Assembly: GCA_949289565.1 (NCBI GenBank)
Contig: CASEOO010000002.1
Span: 1-64,000, forward strand
Direction of reading: 5' to 3'
Source: an uncultured Bacteroidales bacterium
GTDB taxonomy: Bacteria > Bacteroidota > Bacteroidia > Bacteroidales > UBA932
DNA: 64,000 nucleotides
Part shown: piece by piece, positions 52,178-61,573 of the stretch
Numbering within the stretch: position 1 is the first letter of the stretch
Layout: the number at the start of each line of letters is the position of its first letter
Program-made: the position numbers and the translations under genes
Notes under the pieces: generated by a model
What the model was told of the DNA's origin: nothing
The model's input: only the letters and a program-made list of their open reading frames with translations
Database searches by the model: none

Positions 52178-53443
52178 TTATCTTCTGCTGCGCGATACTG
52201 AGCCTCCGCCGCGTGAACCTCCGGAGAAGCCTGATGAAGACCTGTTGTAGCTCGGTGCAGAAGAACTTCTGCTGACAGAGCTGCTCCTGCCGCTGTTATA
52301 GGACGGCGTTCTGTTATATGAGCCGCCGCGGCTGGTGCCATATGAACTGCTTCGCGAAGTGCTGGATGAGCCTCTGCTGTAGCTGGATGATCTGGATGTG
52401 CCGCTTGACGGCCTGCTATAGCTGGAGCTGGCTGCCGGCTTCCTGTATGAGGATACTGAGGCGGCCCTGTTTCCTGTGCTTCTGGAAACCGTTCCTGAAG
52501 AGCGTCCGGCCGATGTGCCTGAACTCCTGTATGCTGTTCCTGACGACCTGGAGACTGTTCCTGAAGAGCGGCTCACAGATGTCCCTGAACTGCGTGATAC
52601 AGTCCCGGATGACCTGGAAACAGTTCCTGAAGAGCGGCTCACTGACGTTCCTGAACTGCGTGATACAGTCCCGGATGAACGTGTCACCTGTCTCAGCCCT
52701 GATGTAGAGCTCCTGGACACTGCTGAACTGCGGGATGCTCCTGAAGCCAGATTCCTGGACACCGTAGATCCGGTCGAACTTCTGCTCCTGCCCACTGCAG
52801 AGCTTCTGGAGCCGAAAGAGCCTGTCGAATTCCTCGAGCCGTAGTAAACATCTCGTCCATGCCAGCGGTGATCCCATATTCCCGGGTGATGGTGGTGATG
52901 ATGGTGATGCCAATACGGGTCATAGCTCCAGTATGGCCTGTGATAATACCAAGGGTCCCAGTACCACGGATTCCAGTACCAAGGGTCCCGCCATCGTCCG
53001 CTGTACCATGGGTTTCTGTACCATGAGGCTCCGTAATACCAAGGGTTCCAGTACCACGGATCCCACCATGTGCTCCAGGTGACAGCCCAAGCCGTGACAG
53101 GCAGCAGTGCATAGCCGGAATACCATGCCTGCTCGAACGGGTCGTCAGTGATGGTTATGGAGCTGATGGCCGAATTGTTGAAATTTATGACCGCCGATTT
53201 GTTCTCCGGTATCACGACAGTGTCGGCTTTTTCATTTCCGAACAAATATATTTCAGATTCTTTGGTGCGTGCCACGAGATCATTGACCTCCTGGTCGTCT
53301 GTCTGGACGCTGACAGGCTTTTTGTCCTGGCCGGCATAGTAGATGCCGTCATTGAATCTCTGTCCGGAGGACAGGGCGGCTGTACTGCCGCATCCTGCGG
53401 CGGCGATGATAGCCGGAATCATCAGATAAAGACTCTTTTTCAT
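52178..53443 (-). CDS. lipoprotein with Trp/Tyr/His-rich and Ser-Arg repeat regions
   Basis: A 421-aa protein with a lipobox at Cys18 (IAAAGC). Residues about 25-105 look like an ordinary folded domain. Residues about 115-200 are packed with DPWYWNPWY units and then eight histidines in a row. The last about 215 residues are repeated R-S-S-G-T-V-S and SRSS units, ending SVSRSRR. The DNA has a 66-bp (22-residue) repeat, nearly identical in copies at about 52558 and 52624. The aromatic/His stretch could bind metal or a glycan; the Ser-rich part looks disordered. I recognise no named family. It converges on nothing; the 5' neighbour is proS, divergent. Confidence 0.7.
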   Translation of the reverse strand: MKKSLYLMIPAIIAAAGCGSTAALSSGQRFNDGIYYAGQDKKPVSVQTDDQEVNDLVARTKESEIYLFGNEKADTVVIPENKSAVINFNNSAISSITITDDPFEQAWYSGYALLPVTAWAVTWSTWWDPWYWNPWYYGASWYRNPWYSGRWRDPWYWNPWYWDPWYYHRPYWSYDPYWHHHHHHHHPGIWDHRWHGRDVYYGSRNSTGSFGSRSSAVGRSRSSTGSTVSRNLASGASRSSAVSRSSTSGLRQVTRSSGTVSRSSGTSVSRSSGTVSRSSGTVSRSSGTSVSRSSGTVSRSSGTAYRSSGTSAGRSSGTVSRSTGNRAASVSSYRKPAASSSYSRPSSGTSRSSSYSRGSSSTSRSSSYGTSRGGSYNRTPSYNSGRSSSVSRSSSAPSYNRSSSGFSGGSRGGGSVSRSRR

Positions 53444-53659
53444 AGCTGCGCCTCCTTTTATTTGTGATGAAATTCGTATGCCTCATTTCATCGAATTCAC
53501 GTAAAATTTAGTACCTTCGCGGTTTTAATGGCTGAGCCATCATGCAGTCAATCTGCAATAGTAGGACCAAACTCCTGATAAAAGATGCAGAATGCTGTTT
53601 ATTTGTGACTGAAGCCAATATTTGAGAGTAAATATAATACAAAATAAATAAAACAGAAA

Positions 53660-55138
53660 ATGGCAAAAGAGGTTACTAAGAGATCGGAGAATTATTCTCA
53701 GTGGTATGACAACCTGGTCGTGAAAGCTGATCTGGCAGAACGTTCTGCCGTGAGGGGCTGCATGGTCATCAAACCATACGGATATGCCATATGGGAAAAA
53801 ATGCAGCATATCCTGGATACGAAATTCAAGGAGACAGGGCATCAGAATGCCTATTTCCCGCTTTTCATACCGAAATCTTTCCTGAGCCGCGAGGCTGAGC
53901 ATGTGGAAGGCTTCGCCAAAGAGTGTGCAGTGGTGACACACCACAGGCTTATGGCGAACCCTGACGGCCCTGGCGTGGTGGTAGACCCTTCAGCGAAACT
54001 TGAGGAAGAACTTGTGGTCAGGCCAACTTCTGAAACCATTATATGGAATACTTACAAGAACTGGGTGACTTCATGGCGTGACCTCCCTATCCTGTGCAAC
54101 CAATGGGCAAATGTCGTCAGGTGGGAGATGAGGACGCGTCTCTTCCTCCGTACAGCTGAGTTTCTCTGGCAGGAGGGGCATACAGCGCACGCCACCAGCG
54201 AGGAGGCGATAGCCGAGGCCACGAAGATGGTCAATGTCTATGCGGACTTTGCCAGAAGCTATATGGCGATGCCTGTGGTCGTAGGCCACAAAAGCCCGAA
54301 CGAGAGATTCGCCGGAGCTCTTGACACATTGACGATAGAGGCCATGATGCAGGACGGAAAAGCCTTGCAGGCAGGCACTTCGCATTTCCTCGGACAGAAT
54401 TTCGCCAAGGCATTCGACGTCCAGTTCACTAACAGGGAAGGAAAGCAGGAGTATGTCTGGGCTACGTCATGGGGAGTTTCCACACGCCTCATGGGGGCGC
54501 TTATCATGGCTCATGGAGATGACAACGGGCTGGTTTTGCCTCCGAAGCTGGCTCCTATACAGGTGGTGATGGTCCCTATCTACAAGAGTCCGGAGGAGAG
54601 GGCCGCCATCCTGGAGAAAATGGATGAGCTGAAGAAAGAGCTTGAAACTCACGGGCACACAGTCAAAATCGATGACAGGGATACTCTCAGACCAGGATTC
54701 AAGTTTGCCGAGTGGGAGCTTAAAGGCGTTCCTGTGAGAGTGGCCATAGGCGGCCGCGACATGGCCAACGGCACTGTGGAGCTCGCCAGAAGGGATACTT
54801 TGGAAAAGTCATCTGTGCCTCAGGAGGGCCTTGGAAAAAGAATCGAGGACTTGCTCGAGGAAATCCAGTCGAATATATATGCGAAGGCTCTTCAGTTCAG
54901 GGACGAGCATATCATCAAGGTCGATACATGGGATGATTTCAAAGAGAAGATAGAGCAGGGCGGATTCCTCCTCTGCCACTGGGACGGCACTGCAGAGACA
55001 GAAGAAAAAATCAAAGAGGAGACAAAGGCTACCATCAGGTGCATCCCTATAGATTCCGCTGTATGTGAAGAAGAAGGCAAGTGCATTTACAGCGGGAAGC
55101 CGTCGCATAGAAGAGTCCTTTTCGCCAGGTCATATTGA
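53660..55138 (+). CDS. proS: prolyl-tRNA synthetase, archaeal/eukaryotic type
   Basis: A 492-aa class II enzyme charging tRNA-Pro. The N terminus ([20 protein letters not shown]) and the lack of the bacterial editing insertion place it in the archaeal/eukaryotic ProS group that Bacteroidetes also use. Motif 2 is [20 protein letters not shown] near residues 154-173, motif 3 is in [20 protein letters not shown] near 271-290. The C-terminal zinc-like domain ends with [19 protein letters not shown] -7-like TACCTTCG is at 53512-53519; an inverted GATGAAAT/ATTTCATC pair lies at about 53466-53492 in the same 216-base gap. Confidence 0.96.
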   Translation: MAKEVTKRSENYSQWYDNLVVKADLAERSAVRGCMVIKPYGYAIWEKMQHILDTKFKETGHQNAYFPLFIPKSFLSREAEHVEGFAKECAVVTHHRLMANPDGPGVVVDPSAKLEEELVVRPTSETIIWNTYKNWVTSWRDLPILCNQWANVVRWEMRTRLFLRTAEFLWQEGHTAHATSEEAIAEATKMVNVYADFARSYMAMPVVVGHKSPNERFAGALDTLTIEAMMQDGKALQAGTSHFLGQNFAKAFDVQFTNREGKQEYVWATSWGVSTRLMGALIMAHGDDNGLVLPPKLAPIQVVMVPIYKSPEERAAILEKMDELKKELETHGHTVKIDDRDTLRPGFKFAEWELKGVPVRVAIGGRDMANGTVELARRDTLEKSSVPQEGLGKRIEDLLEEIQSNIYAKALQFRDEHIIKVDTWDDFKEKIEQGGFLLCHWDGTAETEEKIKEETKATIRCIPIDSAVCEEEGKCIYSGKPSHRRVLFARSY

Positions 55139-55178
55139 CCTGCATTTGAAGAAGCATTTCCATATTTAATCCGAAATA

Positions 55179-56285
55179 ATGAGAATGAAAAAACTGTTTT
55201 TGCTGCTCCTTATACTGGTGCCGGCTCTGGCCTCAGCCCAGGAAACGGAGCAGCCGAACCCTCTGAAAGTTTTGAATGAAGCCGCGGAAGCTGTAGAGTC
55301 AGCTCCGAAAGTGGAAGTGTCCGCGACTCCGAAGCCGAGATATTGGAAGAATTCCCTGCAGACCAAGCTTGATTTTGGCCAGACTTCGCTGACCAACTGG
55401 GCCGCGGGCGGTTACAATACGATTTCTCTCAAGACCTTCATAGATGCGAACGCGAATTACGAGAAGGACAAAATGTTCTGGAGCAACCGCCTGCAGCTTG
55501 ACTATGGCTTCCTTTACTCTGCAGACAAGCCTGTGCTTCAGAAAAGCGATGACAGAATCTATCTGGAGAGCAAGTGGGGATATCAGGCGAAGAATGAACT
55601 TTACTACTCGGTGAACTTCAGTTTCAGGTCGCAGTTTTCAAACACTTTCGAGTTCCCGACGCCTTCGAAGAAAGCTGACGGGTCTGCACTCCCTGACGGA
55701 GAAGAATACAATACCCAGGACTGGAAGGCCGCGAGCGTCCTGAAATCAGGACTTATGTCGCCGGCATACACGAACCTGGCTCTCGGTCTTGATTACAAGC
55801 CGCTGAGCTGGCTGTCAGTGAACCTGGCCCCATTGACCGGAGGTCTGGTCATAGTGGACAATCCTCTTTTGAGGTCATCCTACAGCCAGCCTCTGAAAAA
55901 AGAGTATGAAGATGTGGCTGACCTGCCGAAACTGGAGGACGGAACTACTGACGGGACGGTCTACAAGGCTGTGAAGTTCGAGTTCGGTGCCCAGCTGAAA
56001 GTGGATTTCAAGGTGAATGTGAATGACAATTTCGCTTTTTCATCACAGGTGGTCCTCTTTTCAGACTATCTGGACAAGCCTCAGAATCTGCGTGTGAACT
56101 GGGATACCAGATTCGACTGGAAATTGACGAAATTCTTTTCGTTTACATTTATCACGAACCTTATTTATGATGACAATGTCATGATAGTGACTCCGGAAGA
56201 GAAGGCCGCAGGGCTTCCGGGCAAGCAGCGTGTCCAGTTCAAGGAGTCTCTTTCCTTCGGCTTTGTCTATACATTCGCGAGATAG
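55179..56285 (+). CDS. DUF3078 family protein
   Basis: A 368-aa protein with a signal peptide (about 1-20, ASAQE). The DUF3078 domain starts at YWKNSLQTKLDFGQTSLTNW (near 52-71) with the GGYNTISLKTF segment after it, and beta-strands alternating aromatic residues run to the C-terminal SFGFVYTFAR, like an outer-membrane beta-barrel. The function is unknown; it is common in Bacteroidetes. It lies 40 bases after proS and 26 before tilS and is probably co-transcribed. Confidence 0.88.
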   Translation: MRMKKLFLLLLILVPALASAQETEQPNPLKVLNEAAEAVESAPKVEVSATPKPRYWKNSLQTKLDFGQTSLTNWAAGGYNTISLKTFIDANANYEKDKMFWSNRLQLDYGFLYSADKPVLQKSDDRIYLESKWGYQAKNELYYSVNFSFRSQFSNTFEFPTPSKKADGSALPDGEEYNTQDWKAASVLKSGLMSPAYTNLALGLDYKPLSWLSVNLAPLTGGLVIVDNPLLRSSYSQPLKKEYEDVADLPKLEDGTTDGTVYKAVKFEFGAQLKVDFKVNVNDNFAFSSQVVLFSDYLDKPQNLRVNWDTRFDWKLTKFFSFTFITNLIYDDNVMIVTPEEKAAGLPGKQRVQFKESLSFGFVYTFAR

Positions 56286-56311
56286 GCCTTCTCCGATGGC
56301 TGACGTTATTT

Positions 56312-57745
56312 ATGTATCACGAATTTTCAGATATATTGGCCCGGATGGGCCTCTGGAATGATGCCGGCACTGTGCTTCTGGCTGTGAGCGGAGGAATGGA
56401 TTCGATGTGCATGGCTGACCTTTTCCGCAGGACCGGCCTGCAGTTCGCTGTGGCTCATTGCAATTTTCATCTCCGCGGAGATGAGAGCGACGGAGATGAG
56501 GCTATGGTCAGGGAATGGGCGGACAAATGCGGAGCCAGATTCCATAAGGCAGATTTTGATACGGAATCTTTTGCATCTGAAAATGGCGCGAGCATAGAGA
56601 TGGCGGCACGTGAGCTCCGCTATAAATGGTTTGCCAGGCTATGCCTGGAAAATGGCTATTCTGCGTTGTGCGTGGCTCACAATGCCAATGACAATGCGGA
56701 GACTCTTTTCCTGAATCTGGTGCGCGGCACCGGTCTGCGCGGTCTTTCCGGAATGGGGGAAGAGTCTGTGTCCCCGTATCCTGCGGGCGAAGTGCAGGTG
56801 AGGCTTCTCCGTCCTCTTCTATCTTTTACCAGAAAGCAGATAGAGGGATATGTGAGGCGGTATTCCATACCATACCGGGATGACAGCACGAATGCCGGCA
56901 CTGAGTATAAGCGGAACAAGATCCGCCATCTGGTATTTCCTGTCCTGGAACAGATGAATCCGTCCTTCATATCGACAGTTTCTGAAGAAATGAGACATTT
57001 CGCCCAGGCGGAGGCCATAGCTGACACATACTGCAAGTCTGTCGAGGATTCCATCGCCAGGCAAGAAGGAGGGGATATAGTGCTGGACCAGTCTTCCCTG
57101 CTGAATGCCGCCCACTGGGAGTATGTCCTGTACAATTTCCTGGACAGATTCGGATTCCATGGCTCTGTGTCCGGAGCAGTGGCATCTCTGCTTAAAAGCG
57201 ACAGAACTGTGCCAGGGAAAAAATTCACCTCAGCCGGTTTCATGCTTTTGACAGCTTCCGGGAAGCTGATACTCCGTCCGCTCGCCGAAGTCCATGCCAG
57301 GAGTTCCATCCAGTCATTTTCTCTCAGCCATGATATATTCACAGTCGTCAGAGGCGATGGAGGCTATCGCTGCAATGGAGTTGAATTTACTGTTTCCACC
57401 ATGCCCAGGTCCGAAATCAAGTCGCTCAAGCAGCCTCCGGGCGTTTTGATTTTCGATGCCTCAGCTCTTAAATTCCCCTTCGTATGCCGTCCATGGCGAG
57501 ACGGGGACTGGTTTGTCCCTTTCGGAATGAAAGGCCGGAAAAAAATCAGCGATTTCTTTACAGACATGAAATACGACCTGTTCCGCAAGTCCGGTGCAGT
57601 GATGGTGGTGGATGCATCGGACCTGAACCGTGATGAAAGCAGGGTGGCCGCAGTGCTGGGCGAGCGTATTGATGACCGTTATAAAGTGACGCCGGCGACG
57701 TCTTCGGTGCTGATGATAAAAATAGGCTTTCGTTGTGGAATTTGA
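56312..57745 (+). CDS. tilS: tRNA(Ile)-lysidine synthetase
   Basis: A 477-aa enzyme that puts lysidine at C34 of the tRNA-Ile that reads AUA. The ATP pyrophosphatase loop AVSGGMDSMCMADL is at residues 24-37. AHCNFHLRGDESDGDEAMV near 48-66 and AHNANDNAETLFLNLVRGTGLRGLSGM near 120-146 are family signatures, and a C-terminal substrate-binding region carries CRPWRDGDWFVPFGMKGRKK. The length is normal. ATG at 56312 is in a reasonable context. A perfect palindromic terminator follows (57811-57837). Confidence 0.94.
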   Translation: MYHEFSDILARMGLWNDAGTVLLAVSGGMDSMCMADLFRRTGLQFAVAHCNFHLRGDESDGDEAMVREWADKCGARFHKADFDTESFASENGASIEMAARELRYKWFARLCLENGYSALCVAHNANDNAETLFLNLVRGTGLRGLSGMGEESVSPYPAGEVQVRLLRPLLSFTRKQIEGYVRRYSIPYRDDSTNAGTEYKRNKIRHLVFPVLEQMNPSFISTVSEEMRHFAQAEAIADTYCKSVEDSIARQEGGDIVLDQSSLLNAAHWEYVLYNFLDRFGFHGSVSGAVASLLKSDRTVPGKKFTSAGFMLLTASGKLILRPLAEVHARSSIQSFSLSHDIFTVVRGDGGYRCNGVEFTVSTMPRSEIKSLKQPPGVLIFDASALKFPFVCRPWRDGDWFVPFGMKGRKKISDFFTDMKYDLFRKSGAVMVVDASDLNRDESRVAAVLGERIDDRYKVTPATSSVLMIKIGFRCGI

Positions 57746-57810
57746 CATCTGCAAACAAGCCTGATCGTTTTGTGACGATAAAAAATCGAGGGTTATAACT
57801 TATAATAAAA

Positions 57811-57837
57811 AGAGAGGAAGGCGCCGCCTTCCTCTCT
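57811..57837. terminator. bidirectional terminator between tilS and the DUF3127 gene
   Basis: Two perfect 13-bp arms (57811-57823 and 57825-57837) are separated by a single base, with A-rich sequence on the left and a T run to the right (57838 on). It serves both convergent genes. Confidence 0.88.
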
Positions 57838-57870
57838 TCAATTTTCTGCGAGGTCATTCTCTGGCCTCTG

Positions 57871-58308
57871 TCAGAATGGCAAATCGTCTTCTGCCGCTTC
57901 GCCGGTGTTCCCTTCCCCGATAAAGCCGTGCTTGGTGCTGGCCGCATCCACAGGGTCAGGAGTGTTGGCCGCCCCGGAGCCTACCATGCCTGTCGGAGCA
58001 TAGTCGGTGGTGTAGTTTTCCTGAACAGGGGCTTCTCCTTCGATTTTCCATGCACGCAGGTCAGTGTACCATCTGTTGTTGTATTCACGGCTGCTGATGT
58101 TGAAAGACACTTTGACTGTGTCGCCTATCTGGAATTTTTCCAGATCCTTGACCTTGTCAGGTCCCCAGACGCTCAGGCAGGCTTGAGACGGATAGTTTCC
58201 TTCCTGGTATTCGATGACGAATTCCTGTTTTGACCACTCGCCCCTGGCGGATGTGCCGCTCTGGACACTCAGCTTTCTGATGATTTTGCCTTCGAGTTCT
58301 AAAGCCAT
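57871..58308 (-). CDS. DUF3127 protein with an SSB-like acidic tail
   Basis: A 145-aa protein. Residues 1 to about 95 form a DUF3127 domain (LEGKIIRKLSVQSGTSARGEW, QFVIEYQEGNYPS, YTDLRAWKIEGEA), thought to be an OB-fold-type domain by its similarity of layout to single-stranded-DNA-binding proteins. A linker follows, and the C terminus is AEDDLPF, matching the DDDIPF/DDLPF tip by which SSB recruits repair proteins. So it may be an SSB-related protein, which is inference. It lies 28 bases from the FKBP gene, same strand, and could be co-transcribed with it. Confidence 0.82.
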   Translation of the reverse strand: MALELEGKIIRKLSVQSGTSARGEWSKQEFVIEYQEGNYPSQACLSVWGPDKVKDLEKFQIGDTVKVSFNISSREYNNRWYTDLRAWKIEGEAPVQENYTTDYAPTGMVGSGAANTPDPVDAASTKHGFIGEGNTGEAAEDDLPF

Positions 58309-58336
58309 AGTTTAGTTTGTTTTATGTCAGAGTGAA

Positions 58337-59119
58337 TTATTTCTTCTCTTCGTCAGCTTTCTCTTCCACTTTGTTCACCTTCACCAGGTTCACGTCAAAA
58401 ATAAGTGCTGAATTCGGTTTGATAGTGCCTGCGCCGCGCTGGCCATATCCGAGGTCGGAAGGAATGTAAAGCTTGATTCTTCCGCCTTCACCGATCAGCT
58501 GAAGGCCTTCTGTCCAGCCTTTGATGACACGGTTCATGATCATGCGCACAGGGTCTTTCTCAGGATCTGAGGCGTCGAACTCTGTGCCGTCGATCAATGT
58601 GCCTGTATAGTGGACATATACGGTGTCCTTTTCTCCAGGTTTCACATCATTTCCTGCTTCCACGATTTGATACTGCAGGCCGCTTTCAGTAGTGATGATG
58701 CCGTCTTTCTGAGCATTTTCCTTCAGGAAAGCCTCGCTGGCCGCCTTGTTGCTTTCAGACTCGAAGTTCCTTCTGGCGGAAATATACTTGTTGAAAAGCT
58801 GGTTCATTTCATCAGGGCTGATCTCGAACTGCTCGTTGAATTCAGGCGAGTTCATGTTTCCTTCTGACTTGATGAAATCCATCATGCCTTTCTTTATCTT
58901 TGCATAGTTCAGGTCTTCACCGAAGTTGTTAGCTTTGATGAAATATCCGAAGTTGATACCTACCAGATAGCTTACAGAGTCTGTGAGAGCCGCATCCGGC
59001 ATTGAAATAGTGGTGGTTTCCCCGTCTTTTTCTACAGTGATGCTCTTAGGAGCTGTCGTGCAGCTTGCCGCCATTGCTGCAACAGCGGCTGCCGCCATAA
59101 GGATTTTGATAGTTTTCAT
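58337..59119 (-). CDS. FKBP-type peptidyl-prolyl isomerase lipoprotein
   Basis: A 260-aa lipoprotein (lipobox Cys20, AASC). The N-terminal helical dimerisation part is like FkpA/Mip (residues about 40-140). The C-terminal FKBP domain has VHYTGTLIDGTEFDAS near 168-183, VIKGWTEGLQLIGEGG near 199-214 and IPSDLGYGQRGAG near 220-232. It catalyses proline isomerisation in proteins folding in the periplasm. The last residues are Lys/Glu rich. It is divergent from recQ with 202 bases between. Confidence 0.92.
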   Translation of the reverse strand: MKTIKILMAAAAVAAMAASCTTAPKSITVEKDGETTTISMPDAALTDSVSYLVGINFGYFIKANNFGEDLNYAKIKKGMMDFIKSEGNMNSPEFNEQFEISPDEMNQLFNKYISARRNFESESNKAASEAFLKENAQKDGIITTESGLQYQIVEAGNDVKPGEKDTVYVHYTGTLIDGTEFDASDPEKDPVRMIMNRVIKGWTEGLQLIGEGGRIKLYIPSDLGYGQRGAGTIKPNSALIFDVNLVKVNKVEEKADEEKK

Positions 59120-59289
59120 AATATTTTGAATATTTATAACTTTCCTGTGTCAGACGTTCAACGTCATATTTTGCAAATATCGTAAATTTATTTCAGATAT
59201 TGTACCGAAGATGCTGACTCTTATAATTATTTTCTCATTTTTTATCTTTTTAATGATTCTTCGGAAAATAGTTTGCGAAGGTGAAAATA

Positions 59290-59309
59290 AATTCTAACTT
59301 AGTAGAATT
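59290..59309. promoter_or_regulatory. palindrome upstream of recQ
   Basis: AATTCTA (59290-59296) and TAGAATT (59303-59309) surround six bases, 12 bases before the recQ ATG. TAGTTTG at 59270-59276 is a candidate -7 box just upstream. An operator is possible, for example of a damage-responsive regulator, but nothing identifies it. Confidence 0.4.
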
Positions 59310-59321
59310 AAAATCTCTGCT

Positions 59322-61520
59322 ATGGCTATTGATTCTCGACAACTGCATTCAAAACTGAAGGAATTTTTCGGTTTTGACTCGTTCAAAGGCGACCAGGAAA
59401 AGATTATTTCATATCTGGTGTCAGGCCATGATGCTTTTGTGCTGATGCCAACTGGAGGGGGCAAGTCCCTCTGCTATCAGCTGCCTGCCCTGGTGATGGA
59501 GGGTACGGCCATAGTGATATCTCCGCTCATAGCTCTGATGAAAAACCAGGTGGATGCCATCCGAGGCTTTGTAGCCGGCAATGACGGGATTGCGCATTTC
59601 CTGAATTCTTCTCTTTCCAAGGCGCAGATTGCCGAGGTGAAGGATGATCTCCTGTCGGGGGTGACGAAGCTGCTGTATGTGGCTCCTGAGTCCCTGACCA
59701 AGCCGGAGAATGTGGAAATGCTGAAGGAAATCAAGATTTCATTCTATGCTGTGGACGAGGCTCACTGCATATCCGAGTGGGGGCACGATTTCAGGCCTGA
59801 ATACAGGAGAATCAAGGATATCATGGATTCAATAGGGGCTGCACCTGTCATCGCCCTGACAGCCACGGCTACTCCTAAGGTGCAGAGCGACATCCTGAAA
59901 AATCTCGGCATACCGGATGCAAAGGTTTTCAAATCTTCGTTCAACAGGCCGAACCTTTATTACGAGGTGCGTGACAAATCCGATCCGAAAAGAGACATCA
60001 TCAAGTTTATCAAGCAGAATCCGGGGAAGTCAGGCATCATATACTGCCTGAGCAGAAAGAAAGTGGAGGAGCTCGCCACTCTCCTTAATATAAACGGCAT
60101 CAAGGCTCTTCCTTATCATGCAGGCTTAGATGCGAAAACCAGGGCGGAGAACCAGGACAAGTTCCTGATGGAGGAGATAGACGTGATAGTGGCCACCATC
60201 GCTTTCGGCATGGGCATAGACAAGCCGGATGTGCGGTTCGTCATACATTATGACATACCGAAGAGCCTCGAAGGCTATTACCAGGAGACCGGCAGGGCAG
60301 GAAGAGACGGCGGGGAAGGCAAGTGCATAGCCTTCTACAGCTACAAGGACATCGTGAAACTGGAAAAATTCATGCAGGGGAAGCCGGTGTCTGAACAGGA
60401 AATCGGCAAGCAGCTCCTGCTGGAGACTGTGGCATACGCTGAGTCTAACCAGTGCAGAAGAAAGCTTCTTCTGAATTACTTCGGAGAAGACTACACCCAG
60501 GAAAACTGCGGCTCCTGCGACAACTGCCTGAATCCTAAAAAGCAGTTTGACGGGCAGGAAGAGATGGCCCTTATCATAGAACTGGTGGAATCCATGCCAG
60601 AGCATTTCAAGCTGGAGCACCTGGCCAATATCCTTTCCGGGGAGTCAAATGCCATGATCAAGTCATATGAGCATGACAAGCTGGACTTTTTCGGGGCGGG
60701 GAAGGACCATTCGTTCAGGTTCTGGTGCGATGTCATCCATCAGGGAATAGTCTTGCATTTCCTGGAAAAGGATATAGAGTCGTACGGGCTGATTTATGTC
60801 ACAGAGAAAGGACGGGAGTTCAACGAGAAGCCATATCCTGTGATGCTGACTGAAGAAAGGCATTTCGCGGAAGGTGTGGATGATGATGACGAGGCAGGCC
60901 CGGGCCCGAAAGCCGGAGGCGGCGGAGACCAGGTTCTTCTGTCCATGCTTAAAGATCTGAGGTCTGACATGTCGAAGAAACTGAAGCTCCAGCCGTGGAT
61001 TATTTTCGGCGACCCTGCCCTGGAAGATATGTCCATCACTTATCCTGTCTCGCTTGACGAGCTCAAGAGCTGCCAGGGAGTGGGAGAAGGAAAGGCAAAA
61101 AAATTCGGAAAGCCGTTTATCGACCTTATAGCAAAATATGTTGAAGAGAATGAAATCCAGCGGCCTGATGATTTCGTGCTGAAATCAGTAGGGAATTCAT
61201 CCACTGCGAACAAGGTGTTCATCATTCAGGGCGTGGACAGGAAGCTGCCTCTGGATGACATCGCGAGTGCCAAGAGCATGGAGATGGACGAGCTTCTGAG
61301 CGAGATAGAGACCATCGTGGCATCAGGGACAAAGCTCGACCTTAATTATTATATAGAGCAGGTGGTCGACGATGATGTAGTGGACGAAATATATGATTAT
61401 TTCAAAGAGGAAGCACAGTCAGACTCTCTCGAGGACGCTCTGTCCGAACTCGGTCCGGACTATGAGGAATTTGAAGTCCGCCTTGTACGCCTGAAATTCC
61501 TCTGCGAGGTGGCTAACTGA
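59322..61520 (+). CDS. recQ: ATP-dependent DNA helicase RecQ
   Basis: A 732-aa 3'-5' helicase used in recombination and repair. Motif I is LMPTGGGKSLCYQLP near residues 40-54, motif II is DEAH in AVDEAHCISEWGHDF near 146-160, and motif VI is ETGRAGRDGGEG near 326-337. The RQC zinc cysteines are in NQCRRKLLLNYF and NCGSCDNCL. A winged-helix domain follows, then an HRDC-like domain (LKSCQGVGEGKAKKFG near 583-598). A C-terminal acidic extension of about 130 residues is longer than in E. coli. A bidirectional terminator (61543-61573) follows. Confidence 0.95.
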   Translation: MAIDSRQLHSKLKEFFGFDSFKGDQEKIISYLVSGHDAFVLMPTGGGKSLCYQLPALVMEGTAIVISPLIALMKNQVDAIRGFVAGNDGIAHFLNSSLSKAQIAEVKDDLLSGVTKLLYVAPESLTKPENVEMLKEIKISFYAVDEAHCISEWGHDFRPEYRRIKDIMDSIGAAPVIALTATATPKVQSDILKNLGIPDAKVFKSSFNRPNLYYEVRDKSDPKRDIIKFIKQNPGKSGIIYCLSRKKVEELATLLNINGIKALPYHAGLDAKTRAENQDKFLMEEIDVIVATIAFGMGIDKPDVRFVIHYDIPKSLEGYYQETGRAGRDGGEGKCIAFYSYKDIVKLEKFMQGKPVSEQEIGKQLLLETVAYAESNQCRRKLLLNYFGEDYTQENCGSCDNCLNPKKQFDGQEEMALIIELVESMPEHFKLEHLANILSGESNAMIKSYEHDKLDFFGAGKDHSFRFWCDVIHQGIVLHFLEKDIESYGLIYVTEKGREFNEKPYPVMLTEERHFAEGVDDDDEAGPGPKAGGGGDQVLLSMLKDLRSDMSKKLKLQPWIIFGDPALEDMSITYPVSLDELKSCQGVGEGKAKKFGKPFIDLIAKYVEENEIQRPDDFVLKSVGNSSTANKVFIIQGVDRKLPLDDIASAKSMEMDELLSEIETIVASGTKLDLNYYIEQVVDDDVVDEIYDYFKEEAQSDSLEDALSELGPDYEEFEVRLVRLKFLCEVAN

Positions 61521-61542
61521 AACAGTAAATTTCTGATATATA

Positions 61543-61573
61543 ATAAAATTGGCCGGATTCCGGCCAATTTTAT
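61543..61573. terminator. bidirectional terminator after recQ
   Basis: ATAAAATTGGCCGG (61543-61556) and its complement (61560-61573) enclose three bases, with T-rich DNA to the right. It overlaps the stop of the convergent PHP gene (61570) and serves both genes. Confidence 0.88.

Noticed and set aside
52476-52844. repetitive Pro/Glu-rich frame opposite the Ser-Arg repeat protein
   Set aside because: It is the mirror of the 66-bp repeat; the sense gene has a lipobox and a folded N-terminal part.
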